Source of the DNA: Sinotaia quadrata
Lineage: Eukaryota > Mollusca > Gastropoda > Architaenioglossa > Viviparidae
NCBI GenBank assembly: GCA_028829895.1
Contig: CM054178.1
Coordinates: 102,600,058-102,664,057, forward strand
Direction: 5' to 3'
Length of the DNA: 64,000 nt
Within the stretch, counting starts at the first letter, position 1. Each line of letters begins with the position of its first letter. Both the position numbers and the translations under genes were made by a program. The notes beneath the pieces are model-generated. The model saw only the letters and a program-made list of their open reading frames with translations, ran no database searches and had not been told where the DNA came from. Positions 45,398-57,445 of the stretch are shown here, one piece after another.

Positions 45398-47284
45398 GTA
45401 AGACCTGTACAGGGCTGCAATTTCACCATGGCTGATAAAATTCTCCTTTACTCTCAAGAGCCAACAAAGCCAGGAAGTGAAGCTCTTCACATACTAATGC
45501 CACCGCAAGAAAACAGTGACCAAAGTTCATGACTTCATTTGATGATCACAGCATTTCCTTGTGCGCGCGTATACGACTTTACAGAAAGACTATTAGATTT
45601 TGGATACAAGGACGTCTTTATTTGCATGCCTCTTACTTTTATATGTATGTTTGCATGGTCGTGTATATGCGTATGCTATGTTGTGTATGTGTGTATGTGC
45701 GCACTTGCATGCGTGCGAGTAAATTATATTAAATTTACAAAGTGCGCTGGTTCTAGTTTAAGAATGTGCCTCTCTGTCATTTACAGAGGAAACAGTTCAG
45801 TACTTAAACGCATTCAGGTATTTGCGTTAGCACGTACGACAATTATTTTGTTTGTTCGTCAGTATATGGTATGCTTCATCACTTAAGGTATTGTCCTTAA
45901 AAACAGTGCATTACGGCAACCAATGCGTGCGATGGAATACAAATTGTTGAGATTTTATTCTTCAGAATTTTGATCATTAGGTGAGTCCAGCTCTCAGCTT
46001 CACTTAGCACTCTCAGGCTTGGAAAAGAAAGTAACCCAAGCAATTACACCAGTTATCTCAAACATTCTTTCCAGCACCCCATGAAATCTATTGAACATTT
46101 CTAGAAAAAATCGCCACAGCCTACTTGACTTAAGGGGACGTAATTGTCAGTGGACCGTGCATCGCCTGAGTATGTTAGCAGTAAACTGACTATCGTATAT
46201 TAGTCGTTTTTAATGAAATAGTGTCCAAAAGCAGGTTAGGCCTAAATCTTGGAGATAAAAAGCTGTTTCCTCTCCCCAAGAATGAAACAATTAATTGTTT
46301 AGTCACGTTAAATGTTTTATTTTCATCTGTGTGTGTGTGTGCTTGTGTGTGACGGTGTTGCTACTATCATTTTTTGTTTGCTTTTTGTCTAAATTATCAC
46401 AAAATAGACTAACATTTGAGACATCAGGAAAACAGTTCCCCTTATGGTCATGCAAGTGCATCTAGAGCCAAAGATCAGCTGATTGCATAATTTCTCAGGT
46501 GGAAACGTTAAGAACCATGTCACGTGAGCGTCGAAACAATGCATCTTGATGAATTACGTTCGTATTTTGTAGTAAAAGGATTTCTGTATCTTTGTCTCTT
46601 TGTCTGTCTGTCTCTCCCTCCCTCTCTCTAGTGATCTCTCTCCCTTCTTCTCTCTCTCTCTTGATCTTTTAAAACCGGTTATGATTAAGCATTTCGCGGA
46701 CTGTGAGTTTAACCCTGTTGGTCTCAAGGAAAGATTCCTATCATACCCCATCGTCACACCCACCCACACTCTCTTCCAACTCCTCTATTTTTTTGTTCCT
46801 TCCTAATGCACATAGCAGTCATGAACAGAGCTGAAGGATTCATGCGCCAATGCGGAATGTAGATCTAATCTGAAGTTAGTCGATTGCCAAGGCAAGCCTC
46901 CACCAGGCAAAGACATTAAAATTCCCAGATCAAGATACCTACTAACCAAGATTTACACCAGATAAGCTGATAATTGATCCTCTTGAAAAAAATTTCAAAT
47001 GCCTATTAACCAGCATCTGACTGAAGTACAAGAGAGTGAACTCAATTTATGGCAAAGACAATGAACGATCTAAACACGCTCTGACCAGATCAAGGATTTG
47101 AGTTTAGATCCCGATGTGATACAATACCTCCAACAACAGAAAAATAAAACAAAACAAGAACAAACCTATTCCACATACCCCACCCCAACCACCCCTAAAA
47201 AGGAACCCTTTAGATGGAAATGATTTTAGTGTCAAACTCGGTTGCAAACAAATGTGAAAATGATAGAATAAACCAATTAGAAGT
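45398..47284. other. intron, nothing recognised in this part
   Basis: First part of the 4.18-kb intron between the two domain exons. It contains only short GT runs (46330-46352) and a CT-rich stretch at 46600-46665. Confidence 0.5.
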
Positions 47285-47285
47285 A

Positions 47286-47337
<52 letters not shown>
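47285..47337. repeat. (CA)n microsatellite
   Basis: CA run with a CATA interruption at its left end, intronic. Confidence 0.95.
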
Positions 47338-47338
<1 letters not shown>

Positions 47339-48468
47339 TCTCAAATTCGTATTAGTTTGATATAATAATTTTAAACACTTTTGTGCGTCGTTAAACGCCA
47401 TTGTTACCTTTATGCAGAATATGAGTCTTACTCCCAAACCACTTCTTTTTCATAAATCGATAGGAGTATTCGGAACATTATATCCGTTGCATGGAGAAAG
47501 ACGGGCGTGATAAGGAATATTTTAAAAACTGATTTTTAGCATTCTTTCAGAGTGTGTTTGCATAGACTTTGATTGATCTCAGACCCTGCCTGTGCATTCG
47601 ATTTCAGACTTGTCTCAGGTAACAGGGAGTTTGGCCAATTGTGCGCGCGGCATCGAATGATAGCGGTTGATGGACAGATGCGTGGACTGGCTCTTTGAAC
47701 TCCACTTTCGTCGGGAACCTTGTATCCCTGGCTAATTAACTTTCGCTTTTCAAGCACCGCTATCTGTCTAAGCGGACTTCACTGGCCCTTATGCTTACTG
47801 AACCAGGCTCTACGGTGCAATCTGCAGAAGATCTTTTTTCCAGAACGGGTGTCTTTCCTTCACTCTGGAAGGTCTCCACAAAGTCCGCAAGGGAACTGTG
47901 ATGCTTTTCTGTTTAACACTCTGACGGGGTTATTTTATTTATTTTTAGAGCGATACGATTTTTTTAATGTTTAACGAGCCCTCTCGTTGCTGTTGAATTT
48001 GTTCTTGATTTTTTGTTGTTGGTATCTATGTATTGTTTAAAGTTACAATATACGTCTGTTTATGTCAGTAAGTTTTGAGGTTGTCATATAGGTATACAAT
48101 AAATATATCGGAGTGTATTCATTAGTGTTCAATACAAAACAACTGGACAAGTTCTTCTTGATAAAGTCTGCAGTGTTATATTTATGGTTTGATTCATTAG
48201 TGGAGCGATATAAAAGTTCTGATTTGTATACTTGTGTTTCTTAGCTCTAAAAGATATTCACGATTTGAGTTCATTAGCAGATGAACAAGTTGTTCTATGT
48301 ATATCTGTATTTGCTAAATTCTAAGAAATATTGAGACTTAGATATGTACACGCTGAGACAATTTAAGATTTACACATAATTCTATATTTTAAAATAGGAG
48401 GGTTTGGGAGGGGTGGGGGTACTGACTGCTGTTTGTTTTCATTATTCATACCGTTTCCTTGATCTAAT
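47338..48468. other. intron, nothing recognised
   Basis: No exon, element or RNA gene was seen. Confidence 0.4.
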
Positions 48469-49024
48469 TTACCTACTATTACAGTTTGTAGATAACTTCT
48501 AATTTACCTACTATTACAGTTTGTAGATAACTTCTAATTTACCTACTATTACAGTTTGTAGATAACTTCTAATTTACCTACTATTACAGTTTGTAGATAA
48601 CTTCTAAAATTTACCTACTATTACAGTTTGTAGATAACTTCTAATTTACCTACTATTACAGTTTGTAGATAACTTCTAATTTACCTACTATTACAGTTTG
48701 TAGATAACTTCTAATTTACCTACTATTACAGTTTGTAGATAACTTCTAATTTACCTACTATTACAGTTTGTAGATAACTTCTAATTTACCTATTATTACA
48801 GTTTGTAGATAACTTCTAATTTACCTACTATTACAGTTTGTAGATAACTTCTAATTTACCTACTATTACAGTTTGTAGATAACTTCTAATTTACCTACTA
48901 TTACAGTTTGTAGATAACTTCTAATTTACCTATTATTACAGTTTGTAGATAACTTCTAATTTACCTACTATTACAGTTTGTAGATAACTTCTAATTTACC
49001 TACTATTACAGTTTGTAGATAACT
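48469..49024. repeat. 35-bp minisatellite, about 16 near-identical copies
   Basis: The unit is TTACCTACTATTACAGTTTG followed by TAGATAACTTCTAAT, with exact 35-bp spacing. The copies are almost identical; rare changes are CTATTATT in two copies and AAATT at one junction. The homogeneity indicates recent expansion. It is intronic, ending about 560 bp before the next exon. Each unit also holds a pseudo-acceptor-like TTACAG. Confidence 0.97.
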
Positions 49025-49156
49025 CATTTAATGAACGGGTGGTGCTTAATAAAGTAAAGACATTTGCATTTTTTAAAAAATAACATATGAATTAGTGACA
49101 GTTTGGGTAAATTTATTTTTAGCTGTGTACGTTGAAATGTACGTATCGTACTGCAC

Positions 49157-49391
49157 CGAATTTTAAAAGTGTCTTGTAATTTCTGATTTTTGTTTCTGAT
49201 TACACTGAATAACTCATCGAATTTTAAAAGTGTCTTGTAATTTCTGATTTTTGTTTCTGATTACACTGAATAACTCATCGAATTTTAAAAGTGTCTTGTA
49301 ATTTCTTATTTTTGTTTCTGATTACACTGAATAACATCGAATTTTAAAAGTTTCTTGTAATTTTTCTGATTACACTGAATAACTCACCGAA
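49157..49391. repeat. 61-bp minisatellite, about 4 copies
   Basis: The unit is CGAATTTTAAAAGTGTCTTG, then TAATTTCTGATTTTTGTTTC, then TGATTACACTGAATAACTCAT. The last copy is shortened (CTTGTAATTTTTCTGATTAC). Confidence 0.92.
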
Positions 49392-49581
49392 AAATACTAT
49401 GGCCAAACGGTTAGTTTTATTTCTCATGCATTAAAAAAAATCGCAAAAGAAATTCACGTTCAAGGTTGACAATTAGCATATTATGCCAGTAAGTAAATGT
49501 CTTTAAAAAAATTCGCTGACTGCGATAAAGGCGTTTAACAAGAAAGAAAAACTTCACGTTTCGCGTGACTTGTGTGTGCAG

Positions 49582-49694
49582 TTGAGTACCTCCAGTGCGC
49601 GCAGACGTGGACTGAGGGAGAACAACTCTACATCATCGTCACCAATCCAATCACAGCGTTCACCCCTGCAGACTATAAGCCTGGAGACTGTTTG
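49582..49694 (+). CDS. exon of Cys-rich surface protein (domain second half)
   Basis: A 113-nt exon between TGTGTGTGCAG and TTTG|GTTAGT, starting in phase 1 and ending on a codon boundary. It encodes VEYLQCAQTWTEGEQLYIIV followed by TNPITAFTPADYKPGDCL. The V-E-x-L-x-C-x-x-x-W-x-E-G-x-x-x-Y-x-I stretch is the most conserved part of the DUF7042-type domain, and the closing G-D-C-L fits its final Cys. Both splice junctions keep the reading frame with the neighbouring exons. Confidence 0.88.
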
Positions 49695-50406
49695 GTTAGT
49701 ACTTAGGATGTCGTAGTATAATGGTCAATGCTTGATAACCCTAAATTACTGGTCCATTCGATATCCTTCTCAGTTCTATTAATACTCTGTGTATGTGTAG
49801 GTTGCATTTTGTCAAATACGTCTACACTACATTCTTTCAAACACCCGCTGTATGATGTGGCAGAGTAAATTTGCCTATCACTATTTCTAGACTTAATTGT
49901 TGTTTAAATTGTTAAATGTCAAAGTAACACGACCTTAGGCACTCATTATGCTGATATTATTGTCAGAGTTGGAGGAAATAATCCAGATAAAGATTATGCT
50001 AGTGTTGCTGATGTAATCTAAACTGGTTTTAGGTGGATGAGTAGTTTTTATTGTGCAATGGTTACGATTTACAAGAACGAGACCAGCCAATTGGCTGAGA
50101 TCAAATGTTTACCTGCTGAAAAGGATTGTATTTTCTAATCACTTTGAATTTGGAGTGGCAGAGTCCGGTCATGAAAGGTGGCCTTTAGCTTAATGTCATG
50201 AGTTAACTGACTGATTGAGAGATGAATGGACTTTGCATTTTGCTATTGTATATTATACTTGCATTTTACATAGAGATGCATTATTTGAGTAGATTATTAT
50301 CTCTACAAATTGTTAACTATGGTGCCTGTATGTGTTATGCTAAACACTTGTTGTTTCTAGTGAACACGTTCATAAAATTGATCTTTTGTATTTATTATGC
50401 TTTGTT

Positions 50407-50408
<2 letters not shown>

Positions 50409-50463
<55 letters not shown>
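50409..50463. repeat. (GT)n microsatellite
   Basis: Uninterrupted GT run inside the intron. Confidence 0.97.
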
Positions 50464-50465
<2 letters not shown>

Positions 50466-51497
50466 TGTCTGTGTGTATCAGACTAATATATACTGTTGCG
50501 AGAAACTATAAGTTGAGACTTGAATGTAAGAAAACATGAAGTTAGTGTTGATAAACTGGAAACTTAGCGTTTGTTCCCTGATTATATTTTACAGGAGAGA
50601 AGCTCCCGGTTTAGTGATTTATAAACTACTACAACCGTCATAAGATTTAAGTAAATGTAAAGATACACTGCATTTTGTTGATGCATGGTAGCAAAGTATG
50701 CTTGATTACATCATGGAATTTCTGGTACAAGGAAGTTACTATATTGTTGTTCTACTTGAGAGAACTTATAAGGTGAAGGAGGGCCCAGATTCGTCTCGAG
50801 AGAATAGCAGTTCATCAGTGTTCACCAGCATGCAAGAGAAACATATAAAAAACTGACAATTCTATTGTGAACAATACAGTTGGGATTTTTTACTAAAGTG
50901 CATGAAAGACCATTGTGTCATCATCTTGACAAGGTTATGTACAATCTATTATTGCTATAATCTCTATAACTCCATTTCTGTTCTCTGGTAACAACTATCC
51001 TGTGATTTATACTGATATTAATCTGTTGAATTATGTGTTATGATATAGACTGTATAACACTGAAACTATTTCAATGTGGTTCATGCAAATATTGATGTCA
51101 AGTAATCTGTTCACTGTATTTGTTATATGTATATTTGATTTAATAAATTTATTGATCTTCTTACACATATTCATAACCATATGTTGAAGATATAGTGGGT
51201 GGATCGGGGCTCATTAAATATAGAATACGGACAGATTTATCTTCACACTTGGTAAGACGTTTTTCGCCTATGGAAATATTTTGAGACCATGAATGTTTGT
51301 CTTTATTGTTTTGTAAGAGAGAAAACGTTTACAGCACTCGTATATCCTCTAAGTGGTTTATTCTGAATAATTATTAATAACATAAATTAAGATTGTCATC
51401 ATTTGTAATTAGTTATGGATGATTAATAATAATAATCATAACCAATAACTAAGATGGTGTTAGTGTTTCATATGTCTATATTACACTCCTTTCAACC

Positions 51498-51721
51498 CCC
51501 CTCTGTACACTCTTCACTGCATTTTCTCCATATGCCCTCTGTACACTCTTCACTGCATTTTCTCCATATGCCCTCTGTACACTCTTCACTGCATTTCCCC
51601 CATATGCCCTCTGTACACTCTTCACTGCATTTTCTCCATATGCCCTCTGTACACTCTTCACTGCATTTTCTCTTTATGCCCTCTGTACACTCTTCACTGC
51701 ATTTTCTCCATATGCCCTCTG
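51498..51721. repeat. 36-bp minisatellite, about 6 copies
   Basis: The unit is CCCTCTGTACACTCTTCACT followed by GCATTTTCTCCATATG. It is exactly 36 bp, so frames stay open on both strands and mimic 12-residue repeat proteins (MPSVHSSLHFLH on +). There are no flanking start context or splice sites, so it is treated as non-coding. Confidence 0.93.
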
Positions 51722-52949
51722 TCTGTGAAGTCTGCATGAATTTGAAAATTATATGCATTCAATACTGCCAGACTGTACTTTCTTAAATATCCTCTAGTAA
51801 TAAAACGACTGTAACTAAATAACTATGACCGTCTCTTATTTATCCCGCGCATGTTAAACTAAATTACTGTTGGTCCCAAAGCTCAACTGTCGACCCCGCA
51901 TTGAGGTTGTGACAAGAACCTTTGCATTAGTGTTAAAATAAAATTAAAACACGTGACCAGTTTCATACAGCCACGAAGTGTCTTAGATTACACATGTCAG
52001 CAACACTTAGTATGATTAATAATAGATTTGCATTTTTCTTCCGCAAGCAACGATCTTGGTTTTCACGTGGCGAAAATAAAATAATAAATCATCAGAAATT
52101 ATGTTGAAATATAATGATGCTCTTCATGCTATTTTAAAGTGATTATTGAACCGTTTACAAGTTCCAATACGTTATCATGTTACACATCAATAGACGAATA
52201 GTGTAGCAAGTGGCTGTAAATATAACGGTTACAGAACAGTTCACTTCAACAAGGAATCTCGTCCCTCCGTTCTCACCAATGAAGCGGAATCCTAATATAC
52301 ATTATTTTCTTTCAGTTCCTATAATCTATAATACAAATCTATCATCACCACCCACACCTTCCCCTACAAACTGAGGGGAAAATGTCAATGTTACTCACAC
52401 ACACACACACATGCAAAAAAAGAAAAAAATATTGTTAATCAAAATCTAAGACCAGAAGTCCGTTTTTCTTCTTCTTCTAAGCCTGTCAACTTGGTCAGCG
52501 GGCAATGGGTCTCAGAATGAATGTAATGTGACGCGGTATTGAATTTCAAGAGGCAATTTCTTTGAAAGTAAACCGTTGTCAGAAGCACTTGTTTTTGGCA
52601 GTATGGAATCTGTGATTGTGAGTGTCTGAAGATGTAACGAGTGTTCTCTTGGGTTCACTATATATATATATATTTTTTTTGTAGAGGAAGGAAGGAATTT
52701 TGGAAAGAATGAAGGAAGGTTAATCATTGTCATATATTGGAAGGAGGGATAGATGGAAAAAGGAAAAGATACATAATAACTGTCACATATTAGATGGATG
52801 GATAAATGGATGGAACAAAAAGGGGAAAGATAGATAATCATTGTCACGTGTATTTGATGGATGGATGGATAGATGGAACTTGGAAAGAAAGAAAGAGAAA
52901 AAGATAGGTAATCAGTACGATGTATTGACTAACATTGTTGTTGACACAG

Positions 52950-53061
52950 GTAATTCGTAGTACGTCAGAAGGCTTTACAATGACAGCAGACAGCGACTGT
53001 GGAGGCGGCAACATCAAGATTATGAATCAGCCCATGGATTTTATGGTTAAAACACCTAAAA
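52950..53061 (+). CDS. exon of Cys-rich surface protein
   Basis: A 112-nt exon between GTTGACACAG and AAAA|GTACGTG, starting on a codon boundary and ending in phase 1. It encodes VIRSTSEGFTMTADSDCGGG followed by NIKIMNQPMDFMVKTPK. One Cys is present. It closes the globular part after the DUF7042-type region. Phases agree with both neighbours. Confidence 0.85.
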
Positions 53062-53171
53062 GTACGTGATTTTCAGTTGTTTCATAATGTTGCTCGTGTG
53101 TATATATGTGTCGAACATTTTGTGTAAAGGTATGTGCGTGTGTGTATATGTGTCGAACATTTTGTGTAAAG

Positions 53172-53256
<85 letters not shown>

Positions 53257-53984
53257 TGTGTGTGTATTGAAGAAGTCTGTGGGATTAACTCATTAACGCA
53301 CAATGTACAATCTTAAATCCTTATAGATGTATAGATAGTTCTTCATGACAAGAAACTTTTAGGTATCTGAGTTCGAAATAACCGCACTTGGATTGTTTAT
53401 TTATACTTTAAATGCAGATGTCTGTAAATTGTTTTGTATACCATGTTATCGTTACTTTCGCTTTCGAAATGGACATTTGCAGGAGTTACCGTTTCCGTCT
53501 TTGCAAGATCCCACATAATATGTCATTCTGCTTAAGGGTAAATGATACTAACTTTTTACTGCTGCTATAATCTTCAATTATTTGTATAATCTGTCACAAA
53601 GCTCATAACTAAATCTATTCCGTAATCATCCAGTGTAAACTAGACGGAGTTACCACAGAGAAATTCTTAGTACAGTATGAGACTAAAAAGTTTCGGTGTG
53701 CTTTTGTTTGTGTGAATGTGCATGTGTTTTTGTTAGTGTGCTTGTGTATATGTGTGAATGACATGTTTTCACAATTATACACTTCTTGACAAAAGCGCTT
53801 GCCTTTCGTGCTGACATTCGTCGTCATATTTGTATTGTTCTAATTGTTTGCTGCTATGGAGTTCGAATTTCTGGTATTCTGCTTATTAAAATATCACAAG
53901 CAACGTAATCTGAAAATAAAACTGATAACAATTTGCAAGTTATAACACTGCTGGTGGTGGGTTTTGTTTGCTTGTTTGTTGCAG
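53062..53984. repeat. intron with 50-bp duplication and (GT)n
   Basis: A 923-bp intron. TATATGTGTCGAACATTTTG is duplicated at about 53101 and 53145 (44-bp period). It is followed by a (GT)n tract of about 90 bp (53173-53266) with one TTTG interruption. Confidence 0.85.
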
Positions 53985-54232
53985 AAACTTGCGAGCGGAC
54001 TGAAATGCCATCGTCCAACCACCCGCCTCGACTCAGTGATACGAGCAGGCATAATTATCGCAGTGATGTCACTTCCACATCTCGACCCCACGTGGCCACA
54101 ACAGCTCGTAAGCCGTCGGCATACTTCCCAACAGACAAAGTGATGATTATAAACAACAGCAATACACGGACTTGCGCTAACTGCATTATCTTTCTGAGCG
54201 CGCTGCTGACAGTGATACTCAACGAGAGGTGA
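53985..54232 (+). CDS. terminal exon: stalk and C-terminal hydrophobic tail
   Basis: The last exon, after TTTGTTGCAG, with the stop TGA at 54230-54232. It encodes 81 residues beginning TCERTEMPSS. A Ser/Thr/Pro-rich stalk follows (SDVTSTSRPHVATTARKPS, probably O-glycosylated). The end is NNSNTRTCAN followed by CIIFLSALLTVILNER. The short hydrophobic end just before the stop resembles a GPI-anchor signal, so the mature protein may be tethered to the outer membrane face. A single-pass anchor is the alternative. The protein from 45248 on is about 206 residues, plus whatever the first exon adds. Confidence 0.85.
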
Positions 54233-54890
54233 TGAAATATGAGGCCGATGTTTAGGAGTGTGTACTGTCCGGAACGCACTGATTTGACTGGCCGGCCGGC
54301 CGGCTACAGAGACGCTTTTGTTTTTTTTTGCATGTGCCATTATCTTTTCTATCGAATAACTTTCAGGACGATCACCTCCTATCATGGTCGCCAGAAGGTG
54401 CACATTCCAGACCTCTTTGCTTGTCAAGAGTGTGTTCTTGCTGTCAGCCAATCAAACGGAGGGCCTGGGTACACGGAGAGAGAGAGAGAGAAAGAAAGGA
54501 AGAGAACATGTCAAAAAAAATATTTTAGCGCTAGGTACCGGGATCGAGGTTTGGCTGAATCAGTGAGGGGCAGAAAATATGAGTGTGAAGCAAACATCAG
54601 TTACTCCTTGTTTTCTACAGTTTGCTAAGTCCATCATGCTCTTGATTCTGAATCGTTGTCGTGGGCGTTGCGAGTCGTTGTGGCGCTGCGATGGTGTAGT
54701 TTGATGACAGCAAAGCTTTTGTGGACGGCGATGTGTAAGATTTGCTTTAATCCACTCTCTCCTCTTCTCCCCACTCCCCATCTCATTCAGTGTCAGAACA
54801 GTTTGATGGTTGTCTTGTCTGTGATCAGGGAAAAAATAAAGTCAGTCTCAGCGGGAAAAAAAAGAGGTCTTTTCCACTAAAATAAACCCG
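54233..54890 (+). promoter_or_regulatory. 3' untranslated region with polyadenylation signals
   Basis: AATAAA occurs at 54835-54840 and again at 54881-54886, about 600-650 bp after the stop. Either could end the transcript. A short (GA)n lies at 54477-54492. The 129-codon frame at 54239-54628 is not supported as a gene. Confidence 0.6.
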
Positions 54891-57300
54891 TTTTATTGTA
54901 ATTTTAAAAATTAAATATTACACTGACATGAATTGTTGTTTCCTCGGCTGTACGCCATTAATGTTTTTATTTTTCTTAAATAAAAAATGTTTGTATTTTG
55001 TGTCATCAACACAATGAAACATTCATTGCTTTGGGAGACGATGGAACTGTTTCGTTGACAGCCTATTTAATAACCATGGAGTGACACGTGATCAAATCAG
55101 GTGCAGTCGACTAACAATCCAGATTCCAGACACGATCTGCTAACCGCATGCCAAAGTGCGCCGGCATCCAGCAATGGGTGTTGGTTTTCTGGCAGTTGTT
55201 GTAGAAGTTCATTCCACCGGTTAGGGAATTGCGGCTTGGCGTGGATAAAGCCCATGAGAGAACGACTTTTTTGTTGTTATGTTTGATATTTATATTGTGT
55301 TTCGTATGTAAAGATCTCAGAGGACCTCCAGCAAAGGCCAGAACTGAATTGATCTCTACCGTACTCTCCAACAAATTGGAATAACGGCACCTGGAATTGT
55401 TTTGGCTAGCCAAGACAGTAAACCCCATGACGTCAGAACTCTTCGTCCTAGCGACACTGATATATATTTGTAAACACGTATGCTCAATCTGTTGTTTCTA
55501 TGTGTGTGTTGACAAACCAGAAAGAAAACACAGTATTTTATATTTTGTTTGTTTGTTTTATATTTCGTATTCTCTCTTGAGCTTAACGTGACGAAAGGCA
55601 AAGTGTCCCCGCTACACTGTACATACTGTCATGGCGGAGTTACGTGGATGTCACGCGCCTGATAGTTAAGGGGAGAATGTCACGGGACGCAGTGTGCTCC
55701 AAGTGCTGTGTGCTACAGGCCTAGGGTATCGGTGTTTTCATTGCTAATGGTTTAGTGCACCTATGCTCTACAAACTTTTTCATTGCTAACGGCTTAGTGC
55801 ATTCATTGCTCCACACGTTTTCATTGCTAATACGGTCAAATGTTGTCCCATTCATAATTAATTGCTTTACTTTCATTGTATTATAGCCCTTATATATGCT
55901 TGGGTGTTGTTTTCTTGTTTGTTTGGTTTTGTTTCACGTTTATTAACTTTTTTCTATTGTTATGTTCAGTTTAGACTATTTCAGGAAAACATTAATTGTT
56001 TAAATTTAAAATTGTAGAAGAACACAATACTGTTGGAATATTTCTCTTCATATGTGTTTCATACCATCTTCCTCTTTCTTTCTATCTCTCGATACAGTTT
56101 GACCATGACTCTAAAATACTCATAAGCATACTGTTCTAGGCAATAGAATATAAATGATAAATACCCACTCATTTTAGATATTAGATGTTAAGTCTTTGTT
56201 AAACATTCATGTTCAGGGAATAAATGTTTTCAGAATTAGTCATTCAAATTCTGGGAATAGATGTTACGTTTTAGGAAATAACTGATTTCATTGTTCATTT
56301 ACGCTTAAAAGGTAACACACGCTAGGTCTGTTAGTTACTGTTCATAATTTGTATCGAATTAAAAACAGCAAACGATAGTCTCACTTTGTATGTCATGCAC
56401 GCAATTTAGCAACAAAAGTCCTTCCCCAAAATAGAGGTTATTACTTGAGCGAATCGCCATACCTGTACATGTTACAGTCAATAACAGCAAATACGCTAAC
56501 TTTCCTTACTTTGCGGCCTTGTGGTGGTCAAAACTTTATGCCATTTCAGGAAAAATAAGGGGAAAAGGAAAACTTGTTTCACTAAAATTCTTTCAAATTA
56601 TTTGATAACTCATTTCCATTTATAGCTGATTCCTATGTTATTACGTCTGTGTATGGATGGTTGGGCAATTATTATTCTCAGATGAATCCTGCCGTCAGTA
56701 CCAAGCAAATCGTAACTACAGAGACAGACAGTCGTAGAGGACAGACAGCTTCCCGGAAAGCGCGAGAATTTCAAGGCGGGCATGATCCTAACAATTTCAT
56801 CCTGCCTTTGAAGCTCCACCGCGTTGGGTTGACCACTCCACTGAGGTCCAATTAATTAGCTCGAGCGCACTCTCCCCACCCCATAATCACCCACACTTCC
56901 TTTCTGCAGACTTATCAATCCTAACTGACATGTTTATGTACACCTTTAGGAAAAAGCCCGGCCGAGATAATAAGTTTACAACAAGTTATAAACAAGACTG
57001 TTGCAGTAACATTACGGAAGAGTTAGTGCTAACGAAATTAGGTCGTGTGATATCTCATTTTCACTTTGTATATGTTGATGATATATATATAAGATATCTA
57101 ACATTTGGCGGCAGCGAATGAAAATATTTTAGTTATGGAACTATTTTTTTTTACGTTTTCTTCGTTTCAGCGCACGTAACTGGTATGTTAGAAATTGTTA
57201 TGTTTCTATTATTTTATAGGGGCATTTTCTTTGACCAGATTTGTTTGTTTTCATAATACTTAAGGATACATCTTTTACTTTTGATGCTTATTATTTAATA
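54891..57300. other. intergenic, nothing recognised
   Basis: Weak repetition of TTTTCATTGCTAAYGG occurs at 55733-55830. No exon with splice context was identified. Confidence 0.35.
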
Positions 57301-57445
57301 TTATTATTGTCATCATCATTCAACATTATTATTATTTCTTCTTCTACTACAATTAATTTATTATTATTATTATTGCTTCTGCTATAACTATTTTTATTAT
57401 TATTATATATTATTATATTATTATTATTGTTATATTATTAATTAC
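57301..57445. repeat. degenerate (ATT)n tract
   Basis: Interrupted ATT trinucleotides, possibly an old LINE 3' tail similar to those at 41595 and 45017, but no element sequence was recognised beside it. Confidence 0.6.

Larger units (their letters stand above)
49695..52949. other. intron (3.26 kb)
   Basis: GT-AG intron. It contains the (GT)n at 50409-50463, the 36-bp minisatellite at 51498-51721 and GGAT-rich sequence at 52780-52875. Otherwise AT-rich with nothing recognised. Confidence 0.7.

Noticed and set aside
48469..49024. CRISPR-like array appearance
   Set aside because: The 35-bp units are contiguous with no spacers, and the context is a eukaryotic intron.
51454..51786. Repeat proteins on both strands (12-residue units)
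   Set aside because: The unit is 36 bp, so every frame stays open. No start context, splice sites or family match.
53894..54451. 185-codon - strand frame opposite the terminal exon
   Set aside because: Antisense shadow of the + strand exon, which is supported by splice sites, phase and domain layout.
54239..54628. 129-codon + strand frame after the stop of the gene
   Set aside because: Lies in the presumed 3' untranslated region, with Glu/Arg-rich repeat content from (GA)n.
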